Counted from the stretch's first letter, positions 47,221 to 60,936 are shown. The stretch: DNA of 64,000 bases from Leptoclinus maculatus (GCA_032191485.1 JAVDOI010000002.1:7271577-7335576); one strand, 5' to 3'. Numbers and translations: made by a program. Notes: generated by a model not told the origin, from the sequence alone.

Positions 47221-49200
47221 GGTACTTTGCTCATAAATAGACCATTTTAATTTCACTACCCTACTATAATAATCAGACCATAATTAAACCTAAAAAGAAA
47301 AACAAAATTGAAAATACAAATCTAAAATGATAATTTAAAATTGTAAAGAGGAAATTGAAAATAGGAATAGAAATATGAAAAGGAATCAGAATTGAATATT
47401 GAAATGCATAAATGGAAGAACTTACATTTTATATATATATATACATGCATCTATATAGATATTTTTTATTTAATTTTTTGCACTTTTTGCATTTGGCAAT
47501 TTAAATTGTTTCATGGCATTTGCCATTTGGCTACGACTAGGGCGCAGAGAAAACTAATGGACAGCAGGGGGCGCTGATACTGCCATAGAGCACAATAAGT
47601 CGTGGTTTGCAGCGCAGTATGTACGGAAAGGAAACCATGAGGAAAACCACTTTTCCAGTTATTGGCATTTGTTTATAGGTAGTCAAAAATAATGGCAGCA
47701 TCAAGAAGCATACTGCGGGCCGTCCCTTTCAGATTTAATTAACACTGGTGAAAATATAAACCAAGCCAGACTCAAACAGCTCAAAGCTGTGGTGGTTAAG
47801 GTGAAAGCGGGTGATGACATTGAGTGTGTTGAAGCTGCAGCAGGAATGCGTCGCCCTCATTAGTTGAGTGTAGCAGGTGGCTAACTTATTGGATAAATAC
47901 AGACACACGTCGTCACAGGAAGTAAATTTCAATCGAATTATTTTAAATTGACGATAATTTCTTATTTAACACAACAACTATTTGTAACCTTGACAGCAGT
48001 TGACGTTATGCTAGCTGGTTGTAGCTCACTGGGTTGTGGTTCAACACTTTTCTGGATAAGGTCTTCCCATCCTTGTGATAAGCCTCCAATTATTGCTTTA
48101 ATGTATGTTAGTAATACCGTCTATTCATTATCTAACAAATGATTTGGTGAAGATTCAATACTTAACGATGATACACACATTTTTGGGCAGTCTGATAAAG
48201 TAGATATCCACCATAGTTTACCTTAGAGAGGTGACTGGATATGAAACAATTCACTATAGGTATTAATTCCATCTCAGTACAACTGTTTTGGCTTTGTTTT
48301 GATTCAAAGAAAGCTCATTTGCATGTGGACGCTGTATTGAAGCTCAATGCCTTTGTAATGAGTGCAGTGACCCCATTCATCCACCAGGTGGAGACATGGG
48401 CCGTGTTTATACATGGTAAGCTGAGGACGGACCGTTTGATGCTGGAGGATGGCAGAGTGGAAGTGCTCCTCCAATGCAGATGAATACAGACGACTGGAAT
48501 CAACTCACCAAACAGCAGAGGTAAGACATCATTTATGAATATGGCTGAATAAAGTGAGGTTTATTCGGCTGCATAACGTCAGTAAGTTCTGGTTGTAAAG
48601 TGATGAGACATATATATTGTGGCAATCTGTGAAGTCTCAGCTTTTATAGTGCTTGCGCATTTAATACTTGAGTTCTGTCTTCCCAGGGCTTGTATAAAGG
48701 CAATAAAGTAGGCCATGAAGATAAGATATGAGTTCACACTTCTTACAATTCGTCCTCAGTATTGTAGTTTGTTTTGTCGTTTTGCCGCTCTTCTTGCTTC
48801 TTCGCGGTACATTGTGTTTGGTCGTCCCCTAGCGCTCCGTAGAGTACTGCATCAAACAGCGCTTTTAGCATAAACGCCTCCGTGCACGATCACAGCTTGT
48901 GAGCCATCTACAAAGGGCCTGCGCCACGGCGTCTCGCGCGAGTACAAACAAAGCTTACGAGGTGGAGTCTGGTAGAGATATGCCACCCTGAGCTTGGGAA
49001 CAGATTGGGCGGAGCCCCCGGCAGCAGGGGGGGGGGGGGGGGGGGGGGGCTGGGGGGCGGGGGCCGGGTGGAAGAAGGGAAAATCTTTTGACTGGGTGGT
49101 TTCACAGGGAGCAGAGGCATTTGAGTCAGGGCACACATGCCTCAGCTGTGAGAGGCCCTACTCCCCTTGGCTGGCTAGCATCCCGGAGCAGAGGCAGAGA
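47221..49200. other. Intergenic spacer between atp6v0a1 and cavin1
   Basis: No gene is recognised. A short start-like frame MAASRSILRAVPFRFN (from 47693) stops at once, and a plus-strand frame at 48241-48483 has no recognisable match. Sequence from about 48780 onward is more GC-rich and leads into the cavin1 promoter. Confidence 0.45.
49027..49049 (+). repeat. Poly-G tract (23 bases)
   Basis: G homopolymer followed by CTGGGGGGCGGGGGCCGGG, about 380 bases before the cavin1 start codon. The G-rich block may form a quadruplex in the promoter region. Confidence 0.9.
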
Positions 49201-49428
49201 GAGAGAGACAGAGAAGACTAAGAGTGTGAGACTGAGGGTGAAGAGAAAGTTTAAGCGTGAAGTAGACTAGGAAGAGGGGAAAGGAAGAGGTTGAGAAAGT
49301 TGTCTGAAAGAAACAAGAAAGAATTAGGGACTGAGTGCTGTGCAGCGGGGCTCCTGCGGGTTGTTTTTCAGTAGTGTATTTTTATCTGCAGTGAGTGTGC
49401 AGGCGGTTTGTATTTAGAGCTGACAGCC
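49200..49428 (+). promoter_or_regulatory. cavin1: Probable cavin1 5' UTR, purine-rich
   Basis: A GA-rich stretch (GAGAGAGAGACAGAGAAGAC, then AGGAAGAGGGGAAAGGAAGA) precedes the start codon. No clear TATA box or initiator was recognised, so the start site is not placed. Confidence 0.3.
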
Positions 49429-49929
49429 ATGGCGGATACAGGTGTCAAGAAGGAGCACGCAACCCTAGCAGAAGTGCCTTATGATGACGACGAGGTCGCC
49501 CTGGTGGGTGCCGCCACAGAGCCGGCAGTAGACGACGATTACCCTGACGAGGAGGCGGACCTGGTGCTGGCCACCGGCCTCGGAGGCAAGAGTGAGGCGC
49601 AGATGAACGGGGTCATGGTGCTCTCTCTGCTGGACAAGATCATCGGGGTGGTGGACCAGATCCAGCAGACCCAGAACGGGCTCGAGGCCCGGCAGGAGGC
49701 CATGGAGAAGTCGGTGTCATCCATCCAAGGGGAGCTGGCGAAGTTGTCCAAGAACCACGTCGGCACGGCCACCACGGTCAACAAAATGCTGGACAAGGTG
49801 CGCAAGGTCAGCGTCAACGTCAAGTCGGTGCGCAGCAACCTGGAGAAGCAGGCGGGCCAGATCAAGAAGCTGGAGAGCAACGAGAACGAGCTGCTCAAGA
49901 GACGCAACTTCAAAGTCCTCATCTACCAG
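49429..49929 (+). CDS. cavin1: Cavin-1 (PTRF), first coding exon; gene continues past the window
   Basis: Cavin-1 is the coat protein that trimerises and oligomerises on caveolae with caveolin, and was first described as Pol I and transcript release factor. This exon encodes residues 1-167: an acidic N-terminus (DDDEVAL, DDDYPDEEADL), then the conserved HR1 coiled-coil region from about residue 60, with GVMVLSLLDKIIGVVDQIQ, a basic patch at KVRKVSVNVK and a QAGQIKKLE heptad stretch. It ends RRNFKVLIYQ at a CAG|GTGAAC donor, where the human exon 1 also ends as far as I recall. The start ATG at 49429 has a strong context (CAGCCATGG); seven in-frame codons upstream contain no ATG. The last exon (DEVKLPAKL onward in human) is not found in the remaining 14 kb. 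Fish often have two copies (a/b). Confidence 0.95.
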
Positions 49930-51879
49930 GTGAACACTGAGAGCTGCGTGGTGTGTGTGTGTGTGAGAGCTTGTTCTTTTACTATCTACATCACAGGGTG
50001 GACTAAGTTATAGCAAACAATCTTTGTTCGAGAATGTGGTGGCCGTGCTTCACATGTGGATGTGAAGCTCACACTCACAGTACATGTTAAAGGGGGTGTG
50101 TTGTATTCCCTACACCGCAAAGGAAAGTTGAGAGTGGACGGAGTGTGAAACGCACCTTTTGACATAATCTCACCAGAGAGAGCAGGAGTCACACTGTGGC
50201 TTGAGTTGTTCTGTAGTGGAAATGTTTTGTAGTTTCTCAGGATAGAGGATGCTGGCCAAAGCTCTGCCTCCGTGGTTTTCCGTGACGTAAATGTCTGAAT
50301 CGCTTTTTCCTCAAACACTTACCTCAAATGAGCTGTAATGTTTACGAACAATCGGACACTATTTAGAAGCTGTTTGTGCGGTTTGTATTTACGCTCAGTG
50401 AGAGGTTGATTCCTTCTCTCACCTATAAGGGAAAACTAGTAGCTTCCATGGAAAAAACGAAAGGCAGATTGTGACCTCTCCTGCTCCAGGACTTGATGAT
50501 TACCCAAATAAACTATATAAAGACTCGCGGGGTGTAAATAAAAAGGCCTATAAACACTGGCATGAAGGACTTGAGAGTGAACCAACCTCTGAGTGCTCAG
50601 AGGGCAGATAGTTGGCAGACTGCTGGCATGTAAGATGAAGATGTGGTTTTTATTATTAAGATTTCTCAGAAGTGGGACACTCACAAACCTTCACCTTAAT
50701 AATATCTGAGAACGCCATAAGTGTGAGCGTCGGGGCAGGGCCCAATTTATTTCAGGGAGCTTCTCAAACAGTTGGGCCCATGAACATCTTGAAAAAATAA
50801 CTAGAAAATAATATAAAGGACACCATGTTAGGCATTTGAGTGGTGAGCAACAACAAACTTGCAGCATGCAGGCATTCCTCATGCACATCACATCACAACC
50901 GCTGCAATTTGTAAGCTGGAAAAGGAAGAAGGCTTTCTTTAAAAAACATTAGTAGCAGTGTATCTGAGAGTTGCAAACCTCTCGTGAGTAGAGCTTACTT
51001 CAGGATCCGTAGTGGCACGCAACCTTTTTCACCCCCCTCCTCCTGAGATGCCCACTATGGGAGCAGGTTACACTATTGGCATGTCGCAGAAATCCAATCA
51101 TAGACACTAGTCCTAAATAAATTACTCTGCAAAGGAGGTGCCTCCCGCTGTTAGTGACACTGCGTGGGCTACTGCATGCCTGTGTGCAATTGTCAGTGCA
51201 GGGCACTGCACATGACAGGGGCGAGCAGTTTGCATTGCGTGGAATTCGTAGAGCTAGCACTATTTTGTAAAGCTCAGGCTTTTACCGTTTTTATTCTAGA
51301 ATACGTTTCGATTGTGTTTCGGCAGACAAATCACTTGAATCAAGTCACTTCCTGTTGGTGTTATCGAAACCGAAATGCTCTTATCGCTGTCTAAACTGGT
51401 CCCAGTCAGGTTTCAAAGCTGTTGAGGGATCTGTAACTTCCATGTTGCAGTAGCTGCCACGATCTATTTATTGCCAAACGATGGCCGCACCGTGTCCAGT
51501 TTATATAACTCACATGGGCTGGTCAGATGTTGGCAGCGTTGCAAATCAACACTGGCTCTCATACCGTACTTTATACCGTCCGTTTGTGTGTTAATGTGTA
51601 AGAATGGGCTTAGGGTTTGGTGTGGAGAGGTTAACGTTGAGGTTATGATAAAACGTGTGTGGCAGTAAAGTCAGCAAGTGTCCTCACAAGTATCGTAATA
51701 CCAAGGTGTGTGGGGACATTCCTCACCAATATTGCATTTCACTCGCAGTGTCAATGTCAAGTGAGGCTAGAATTTGACTAAGTATATCATTTTCACAGCA
51801 TTAGCTTTGCTGTGGAGAGCCTTTATACTCTGCTTTGTTAAACAGATACCAGCTTTAACTGTAACTGCAGTATAATTAC

Positions 51880-52070
51880 GGGGCGTCTGGTAGAGCAGGG
51901 TCGTCCTTCAATCAGAGGATCAGAGGTTCGATCCCCGGCTCCGCTAGTTGCTGTGCCTACGGTGTATGAATGGGTGTGAATGGGTGAATGATGACATGTA
52001 GTGTTGAAGCGTTTTGAGTGGTCGGAAGACTAGAAAAGCGCTGTACAAGTGCACTCCATTTACCATTATT
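51880..52070 (+). mobile_element. tRNA-derived SINE
   Basis: The head GGCGTCTGGTAGAGCAGGGT plus GAGGTTCGATCCCCGGC corresponds to RNA polymerase III A-box-like and B-box (GGTTCGATCCC) elements of a tRNA-derived promoter. The body (GAATGGGTGAATG, AAGCGTTTTGAGTGGTCGG, AGAAAAGCGCTGTACAAGTG) and the CCATTTACCATT tail are typical of an abundant fish SINE. It is an insertion, not a functional tRNA. Confidence 0.8.
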
Positions 52071-52247
52071 CTGTCCTCTGTCTCTGCACTCTAAGAATAG
52101 CCACATGCTTGAGGATTTTTAGCCTGGAAAGACTTCGACAGTGATGCTTTATAATTAAACCTGCAATGATGGGGACACGCAGGGTCCCCTGGCAACAGCA
52201 GGGTGTGGTCATGATGACATTTTCACGAAATGTACACTGCATATCAG

Positions 52248-52700
52248 CAGTGGTGGAAGACGTATTCTGGTCGTTTACTTCAGTAAAAGTATTACAGTCT
52301 AAAAATACGATTTTTCAGAATTTTACTTCAAGTTACTGTGAGGGAACTTTTAACTGGTTATGAACTGCCTCAATTTAATACCGATGACTCTATATGACCT
52401 AGATAAGTGAGAAGATTGGTTATTTCTTAATGGTTGTCAACACCACGCTGCTGGAAGGCCCGCTGGAGGAAAGGAAGGCACAGGAGAACCAGAACCAGGA
52501 CTGAGCGGAGCAGACTGTCAGACCATGCTGCAGTAACATGAGAGGTTTTCTAAAGGGATTCTGGTGCTCAGAAACACTGCCACTTTTGTCCACAGGGACC
52601 GCCAAAATCAACACAAAAAGAAAGTTACTTGTAGTAGCTTTAAGTAAAAGTAAAGAAGTGTTAGCATCAAAATATGCTTAAAATTCCAAATTTGTGATAC
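52248..52700. repeat. Teleost DNA-transposon-derived repeat ('CAGTGGTGGAAGA')
   Basis: Starts CAGTGGTGGAAGACGTATTC with TTTACTTCAGTAAAAGTATT, and its far part (52620-52700) contains TTTAAGTAAAAGTAAAGAAG. It is related to the elements at 1-130 and 33195-33346. The middle (52430-52600) differs and may be an insertion. Confidence 0.5.
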
Positions 52701-53639
52701 TTAATTTTGCATGTCAGTTTTGGGACTTCAGAGTTTGAAATGTATTTTAGGAAAGTGGCACACTTCTTTCCGCATTAGGCAGCATTTTTGTGGAGTTTTA
52801 AAATAACAAACCCCTTATTACAAGTGACCTTGCAGCAGCTGAGGGTCTTCCTACTGCAGAAGGCACAAGCGGCCTGTCATCGGGGCTCTGTGGTTCACAG
52901 CTGGTTAGTGATCCAATGGGGCCCTGCTTTCACCAACCCGATGTTTCACTGCTCTGACTGTATTGGGTCTAATATTGCTGTCCTTTATAGACCAATTGTC
53001 TTTCCATTTCTAAACGAGTCCCAAGTTGATTTCCTTTTTGTCTCACATGGCCAGGCATTTTGACTTTGTTAGTTCAGCCTCAGAGTCTAATATCCTGTTT
53101 AGCAATGTCCTTTTAGCAATAGCTGTCAGGAAATTAACCTAGAAACAAGCTGTTCAGAGATAATACTGTGTTTCTGTAGAAATTACATGTTCCACTAATA
53201 AGAAAGTTTTTGCTCGTCCAAAAGCTGTTCGCCTGTGTTGCACAATTTGTAAAAATGACCAAAACGGTGAATGAATTATTGAAAAAGTTGTAGTTATAGT
53301 CATAATTTTCCAGTTTCTCAGCTGCCTGATGGTAGGAGAAACCAGACAGCTGCCAAATTGGTAAAGCCTCGCCCCAATAGTTAAAGCCTCCTGCTCATCC
53401 TCTGACCAAACACATCTATGTCCAGCAATTGTCTTGGCTTCAGCGAACTGAAGCTGTTGCTGGTTAAAAACCCCAGAGGGCTCAAGCTTCATCTCAGCTA
53501 AGCCCTCCACATGTCCCAGTTGGAGACTTGCATTGAAGTGGGTGTCCTGCTGTGTGACAGTAGTCCCACCACACTCTCTACACGCTCTCGTTTGAGGTAG
53601 TTCTGTTAGCATACTCAAAGTGAACTAGTGAATGAGAGA

Positions 53640-54080
53640 TGAAGCAATTATTCCCTGAAAACCAATCAGTGCTATGCCGTCAGTGGAGTCAGCAAATGAA
53701 TGCACCGCATTGGAACCAGGCAGCAACCTCCGATTCTGAAAAGTTAAGCCAAAGTTGTAGCGCCTTAAACTTGCATTCTTTCTTATCGCCAACAGCAGGC
53801 GACTCCTCTGGTTGCTAAAAGAATTGTATAGAAGTCTATGAGAAAATGACCCTACTTCTCACTTTAGTTATTACCTCAGTAAACATTGTAAACATGAGTT
53901 CATCATGTCTCAATGGCTAGTTTCAAGTCTTCCTCGCTACAGCATGATGTTTATTTGGTAAATCGTGGTCCCATTTAGAATAAAATAGACGATAAAGCAG
54001 GGTATGTTTTAGGGCGTGGCTACCTTGTGATTGACGGGTCGCTATCACGGATGATCATAAAAGTTGTGTCGCGGATCAGA
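53640..54080. repeat. Long teleost interspersed repeat ('GGCGACTCCTCTGGTTGC')
   Basis: CTTAAACTTGCATTCTTTCT, CAGGCGACTCCTCTGGTTGC, TAGAAGTCTATGAGAAAATG, TACCTCAGTAAACATTGTAA and TAGGGCGTGGCTACCTTGTG appear in the order I know from a very common teleost non-coding repeat. The sequence after it (54280-54900, with TTTCCCACAATGCAACTAG and CTAATGCTTGCCACTTAGC) also looks repeat-derived. A 154-codon minus-strand frame at 53154-53618 ends beside it and has no recognisable homology. Confidence 0.55.
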
Positions 54081-56919
54081 AACTTCATTTTTATTGTTTA
54101 AGTATTGTATTTTTAATCAATGGTATTTTATTTGTCATAAGATTTAAAAGAATACTTTAACGATTTACCAATGTAGTCCTATGATATTTTCAGACTCACG
54201 ATGTACAGTTTAAGAAAAAAGGATCAAAATACATGCAGCAGAACTTATTCCACATAATCTTCTTCTTTGTCAAAACCTGACACTACATTTCCCACAATGC
54301 AACTAGCCCACCGACAGTTAGGTGAGAAATTTGTGTGTGTTACACGATTAGCGGCTAATGTAGCTTCGAGCCGCTAGCCTCAAGCAGAGATGTAGCGCTA
54401 CAGAGGTCTGGTAACCGCACTTCTTTCTTACTCCACACCCCCCAGACTTTTTAAAAATTCGTAGTCTTCAGCCCCAACCAACGCCGACTCAAGTGAACCC
54501 TTGTGTAAATTCATCAGATTTCAGGCAGCTCCCTCTGCGCCTACAAAAGGCTCATTGCAACGTATCTCACAATGTACTTTCCAAACCCTGTAAACAGATG
54601 TGTAAAATTGATTGAGTTCTTCTTTAAATGCCATCATTTTATGGATAACCAGCAGCAAAACAACATGGTTTCCATGTGATGCAAGTACCAGTGTGAGTTC
54701 TCATTTTAGGGGGAAATGTGTGCTTTTATTAGATACTTTAACACCTTCTGGGCCCAAGCGAGGACCATTAGCTTCCAAGCTAATGCTTGCCACTTAGCAA
54801 CATTAGCTTTCCACCCGGCTTCTACTGAACACTTCGGATTTACTCTCCGGCAAACGGTTCAAACGTTGCCGACAAAAGACCACACATACACATGCCAGTC
54901 ACCCCGCTGAAGAATTCTGATTTTGCACTCACCATTCGATGTAAAATGACAAAAGAAGTCCCCATATTCCATTTGGACCGCTGAATCGCCTTCCCCTATC
55001 TATTTCCTGTCTAATAAACTCTTTCCTGAATGAAGGGGGGTCAAATAAGCCCGGATGACCACGTTTTACATTAAGTAGACTGCTGTATGTGATAGATTGT
55101 GCATGTACAAGGATAAAGGAAGTTAAATATATCGTTATTTAAGTTATAAAAGTACAATGGAACAGCTGGAGAGGCTGTTTCTCAAATGACGACCTTTCGT
55201 GACCTCTCGTACGTTTATGTCTCTTGCTCTGGCCTACTTCACTCTATTCACTCCAATTCTTTTGTGTATGACTACTGCCATTGTTTGCTATGATGCCGGG
55301 TGGTTTTTAGGCTTTACTGAGCCTCATTTAATATAGTATTATCAATAATAGTGCTTTTTCACCATACGAACCTGACATTTTCAAAAGTGGAGCTGTGTTC
55401 CATCTTCATTTGCTATTAACCAGTAACATATACACAATATTTACACCTCTCACCAAAGCTCACCCACTTGAGTGTCATTAATAAATTGAAATTATTCAAA
55501 TAGACCTTGTAGTTAGAGAGTAAGGCCCCTTTGAGTATGGGTATAGTATTTTCGAGCAGAAGCCACAAAAAAGTCCTAGGGGGCTCACTGTGACTCGGCC
55601 TATCAGATCTGGGGGCCACGTGTGTGCTCTTCATAATGCACATTAAAATGATTATGTGGATTAATCCAGTGTATGCAATGTGATACGTCCATCAGAGTGT
55701 GAGACTGTTGTATGTCTGGAATCAGGGTGTGTTTGGCTGCAGCTCAAAGACTCTATCATGGAGACGTAAGACTTCTCGATTACAGTCTACTTATTCCAGA
55801 GCTCAGATCGCAGCCAACGGGCCTCGCTACCCATACCGTGTAATATCTCTGTTCCACTTACTCCAGACAAAGTGATCCAGTCAAGAGCTTTTTTTTGGCC
55901 ACTTCAGATTTCTGAATATTTGTTTTCAGGCATGAATCTGATCTCATTACAGAGAGGGTAGTCATGAAGCACTTAGGCAACCTCTTGTAGGCAAGAGCAA
56001 CAACTCGACCAAAAAGCACTCGACCAGCAGCTCTTAAATTAGTGCTGTGATTCATCCCCCTGGCATCTCTCTGCCTCTCCTGCCAACATTCCCACTTGTT
56101 CCCCTCCCTCTTTCTCAGTTTCTCTCCCACTATCACCTTCGCAACTTCTACTCCAACGCAGACGTCTAATCCAGAACCAAGCTCATTCAGTAATTTATAA
56201 CGGCACTTGTGCTGCACACTGTGTTGCTCTCTTCCAGTCTCCCCTCTCTGTCCCTTCTTCCTGTTGCCCTTCTCTTCGCCGGGCTAGTGGAAAGATATCT
56301 GGCAGGCTCCACATTTCACTATTGCATGTCAGCGACCAAGTCGAGCGAGCTCGGAGTGCCAGTGCTCGGTGGCATGTGAGCTTCTGCATGTAAAATAGTT
56401 GTCCAATAGCTAATTGGGTCGTGGGTTGCAACACTATGGCATACATGGCAATGAAAAAAACACATAATCAACTATTATTTTATGCCAAAGAGATTGGTGT
56501 TCAAAGTAAACACTAATGAGATACAGTATTGCCTCAGTGTGACTTAAACTCTGAAGACAGCTATCCCGAAGATCTTATCAAGAGAGCCCTTTAGATTTTG
56601 TTCTGATAATAGTTCGACATTTGTATTTGCTTTCTTGCAAAGAGTTAGATGAGATGATTGAAATCGCTCCCATGTCTGTACGCTAAATACGAGGCTACAG
56701 CTTATTCGCACAAAGACTGGAAAAGGCTCGCCAGGCTCTGTCCGAAAGTAGCGAAGTGAACCTGATAAACCTCTAATCAACGCGGCATGTCCTGTTTTGT
56801 CTGATCCGCACCAAAAGTGACTCGTTGCTAGACTGTTTCTTTGTCGTAGTCACGTAAGGAAGTCAACACACCCATTTTTTTTACACATAATCCCCCGAAA
56901 CATAGCAAAGTTATGTGTT

Positions 56920-57085
56920 TTTTTAATACAGATGAAACAAAGAAGATATGAAGTGTAGATAGCGGTAGCTTCATATGTTCCGCACAAGTGTGAGAGAGGT
57001 ATTGATCTTCTCATCTTACTTTTGTCAAGAAAGCAAAATAGTATATTTACCAAAATGTCTAAAAATTCCTTTAAAGTCAAGCTTT
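56920..57085 (+). repeat. Second copy of the repeat at 2985-3127, diverged
   Basis: GTGTAGATAGCGGTAGCTTC, GTGTGAGAGAGGTATTGATC, TTCTCATCTTACTTTTGTCA and CCAAAATGTCTAAAAATTCC keep the order of the teleost repeat family seen near the start of the window. Confidence 0.55.
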
Positions 57086-57182
57086 TATTACCCTTATCTC
57101 TTCCTCTCAACCTCTTTGTTCAAGCAGCGACCAATAACATCTTGCAGACAGAGCTATGTTTCTCTTGGCATGTTTGGCCAAA

Positions 57183-57268
<86 letters not shown>
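57183..57268. repeat. (CT)n microsatellite
   Basis: About 86 bases of CT with one TTT interruption, followed by CACACACA; inside cavin1 intron 1. Confidence 0.95.
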
Positions 57269-57274
<6 letters not shown>

Positions 57275-57683
57275 TCACACACACAAACACATTTTCTACG
57301 CCACAGGGAAGGAAGTGAAAAACAATTATTTTCCATTTGGTTTGTAAGTCTTTTATATTTTGTAAAGTTCAAAATCATTGTCCTTGCTTTAAAAAAAAAA
57401 AAAGTCACTAGTTTAAAATGAGTGTGTTCTGAAAACAGCAGTGTACCGGGCAGCATCCTCTGCTATTGTTCACCTTGTTTGCTGTTTTCTTTTTTTTTAT
57501 GTAAAGACGGATTTTCAAGCTGATATGCTATTATATAGAATGTAAAGATTTCCGAATATTTTACTTACACTTATGACTCAGTAAGGACTAAGGGTTGATG
57601 ACTAAGGTCTAATTTGATGTACTCACATACAGTACATTTGCTCTCTGCTCTGCTTTATCAGTTTGAGTGTACAACACCCTGTG

Positions 57684-57838
<155 letters not shown>

Positions 57839-58063
57839 ATTAGGAGGTGAATCTGCTGGCAGTGTTACTGTAGCCTTTCCCATGCCCTGTCATTAGGATA
57901 TACAGTTGGTGCAGCAGAAAGAGGATCCCTGCTATTCCAACCCATGTCTACATGTTGTGGTTGAGTTATTTAGGGACACAAATGTATAAGTATTTGTTGC
58001 ACATCACATTTTTTTTTCTGTTTTAATACACCCAAAAAAACTTGTGTGTACACGCGTGCATAC

Positions 58064-58088
58064 TTTATACTGCATACTGCAGTATAAA
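58064..58088. other. Perfect 11-bp inverted repeat
   Basis: TTTATACTGCA and TGCAGTATAAA are separated by TAC. A small hairpin or cruciform is possible; no associated gene is seen. Confidence 0.5.
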
Positions 58089-60936
58089 TCAGTCCAGATG
58101 TGTTTGAGAGCGGTTTCTCCGCGTCCACAAAGAGCACACCGAGTTGATCTCAGGCCCCAGCTGCCTTCCTGTCTCACACAACATCCCTGTCCCATAGTAG
58201 CAGACAGATTTCACCAGCTGGGAGACCAATCAGGTCACCCCTAGACTTGAACAGTTGTAGGCAGCGGTCTTGGCCGCCGAACAGAAATGTGTCCTTATAC
58301 CACATCACAACTCGGTGGAAGCTGCTGATACCCTCCGTGCTGTTTATTCCAAGATTTGTTGGCACACCCTTCACCTACAAGGCCACAGCCAAAATAAAGC
58401 GTTGGCCAAATTATCTGGGTTGGTTTATTAATAAAGGAAACCGCTTCAGTATGTTGCTGTTCATTATAGATGAACCCACAGCAATGCAATGGAAAGGTGT
58501 GGGGCCTCTTGTTTCATTGAGTGGGTCTTAGCTATCAGCAGCGCCAACTGATTGATTGATTGATTTATCAATTATGACATCATATATGTGTATGGTTTGG
58601 CCTAATTTCAGATAAATGTGTATGTGTGTGTTTGACTATTTGTTGGCTTCATACTACTTGTATAATACGTTTTTTTACCATTTATTTAAAATATTTCCCA
58701 CAATAAATACCATAAATTCTGCAAATATATATTAAACTACCTGTGAATCAAGGTACCGCTAGAGATGTCTTTTTAATGTATTCCTTTATGGCAGAAATAT
58801 AAAACGTTGCTGTTGAAGCAGTATCCATAAGTTCACTATTAATATACCGGCTATTGCTGTAACATAAGAGGTTGCGTGTGAAGGCAGAGGCTGCTGTGTT
58901 CAGGCCTCCAGTATGAAGAGCAACAGCAGGTCACTCTGGTGGTGTATTTCCCACTGCTGCTGTGGCGGCTCGCCGTTCTTGTCACTGGTATGTGAGTTAT
59001 AGGCCGTCACTGAGAACGTGCCAGGTTTTGGGTACCCTTGGGATTAGATTTTGCATGCACATGGATGTTTAGGATGATTAATCTATAAATAATGGGTCAG
59101 TTTGAAAGGCAAACTATGAAGGTGGAACATCGCACCATTAATACAAAGACAGCCCAGTCGCTCATGTTAGATTAAAACAAGGGTGCACAGTGCATACCTG
59201 ATCAACAAGGACAGAATAAAAGCTGCACAGCCTGTCAGTTTTTCCTTCTACTATGTTCCAGTGGCTTTATTCAGTATCACACCAGCTCGATTGCGACAAA
59301 GCAAAGCAGTGTGTGTGATTGGCTGGTTGCCCCAGGTGTTATTTTCCAGGAGTTATTTGTCATCATTCATGATATTGGCCTGATGTAATAGAGCAGTTAT
59401 AGTTTCCCATAGCTGGGCCCAGCACTGTGTTCATGTTGGCAGCTTATTCATGCCCTCGCCTGATCCACACGTTATCCTTTTAAAGTGGTAATATGAATAA
59501 TGGATGATTGCAACACCTTCGTTTTCTTAAAGGTGCTAAATTTCTCTAAAAATGCTAAATTCTGAGCAAAACAATAAAAAAAAGAATCTTCATGCTCACT
59601 GCAACAAATTCACGCCTGTCCCTAAACTTCTAAAGCATGAATAGAGAATTTGAGAGTTGCTACATTTGGCTGACTAACCCTTTATTGTCGATGTGGATGG
59701 CGCTATTACAAAGGGAAAGGGATAGTTATGTAATATATTCCAGCACTGTAGCTGCCAGTTCGCAGAGAAACGTAAATGGAAAAGTACATTTCCATCTTTG
59801 CATGGGACTAACCCTGTTTTTCCAGTGGTCTCACAGTCGTGGATGTGGGAAGGCTGAGCCGTGGAAAAGGGCTTCCCCCTGTGTGTGAAATCACAAATCA
59901 CTGTGACAGCAAACCCGAGGAACTCCCTTCCTGTGGTCTGCACTGATGCATGACATCGCCCATGTTGGCTTCAGAGTACACAGAGACCCTTCTCTTGGTT
60001 GTTAATATTTCCATTACCCACAGGACGAATAAGAGAGCTTCATGAAACAGAATTTGCATTGTGCCCTCAGTCATAAGAGTCAGGCTCAAACTGCCTGAGG
60101 TAGCAGGCGGCTGGACCAGTCCTCTGTGAATTGTTTGAGCCTCATTTAGGAGAGTGTGGGAGGCATCAATATGAATGACCAGAGTACATTAGCGTCCTTA
60201 TTTTAGCCGCAGAGCACTCTTCAGGGATCAAAGCCATCGTGATCCAGGCGTCTTGCAGGGCTGCCACACACCAACCACCACCTCTGTTTCATGTCAATCT
60301 CTTCGCTTGGCCTTCTCCCATCCCGGAGGGGGCAAACGGGTCGGTGATATCACTCATTGTGAAAGCTAAGTGCACAGCTGCAAGGACTGGACTCGATCTG
60401 ACAGCTGCCCCTGTGACTCACCGGAGAGGCCTTTCATCACACTGCCGCAAAAGGAACGGAGTGTTTATCTATAAGAGAAGCGAGATGCTAAGTGTCCGCA
60501 TGCATGTAAGTGGATCAGGATCGGGAACGTGAACGAAAGTCAATCTTGCTGCCCATCCTAACCACTCAGAAGGAAATATTTGTAAGAAAAATATATATAT
60601 ACTCATGTAAGCAGTCAGAGTATTTTCCTTGTTTGGGTTTCTTTGGATAAATGCTAGTCATACTAACAGGATCACTATTGTATTAATAGTTACTATCGTA
60701 ACTAAACCCCACACAGCCAACTTACAATTACTAGCAGGGATAACATGTTTGTTTTTAAACTGTCAATCTGGTTTCTAATAATCCCTCACAAACGACACAA
60801 CCTTTTAATTATTGTATTAATGCAATGGGTGACAACATATTTAAATAACCAAGCAGGAACATTAGACCAGGTGGATTAGTTTCTGTCTTTTAACAGCAGA
60901 TAGAGAGACGAGAGAATGAGGGCGATGGTGAGAAGC

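Noticed and set aside
47693..47745. Start-like frame MAASRSILRAVPFRFN
   Set aside because: It stops after 16 codons without a convincing donor site.
48241..48483. 80-codon plus-strand frame ending MLEDGRVEVLLQCR
   Set aside because: It reads somewhat like protein, but has no recognised family, clear start or splice partners.
51880..51960. Possible tRNA gene
   Set aside because: It has an A/B-box-like promoter but no intact cloverleaf, and it continues into a SINE body and tail.
53154..53618. 154-codon minus-strand open frame
   Set aside because: No recognisable domain, and it lies beside and partly within repeat-derived sequence in an intron of cavin1.
58004..58374. Minus-strand frames with a CALCGRGETALKH pattern, possibly a LINE reverse-transcriptase zinc knuckle
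   Set aside because: The pattern is too short, the frames are broken and no reverse-transcriptase catalytic motif was found.
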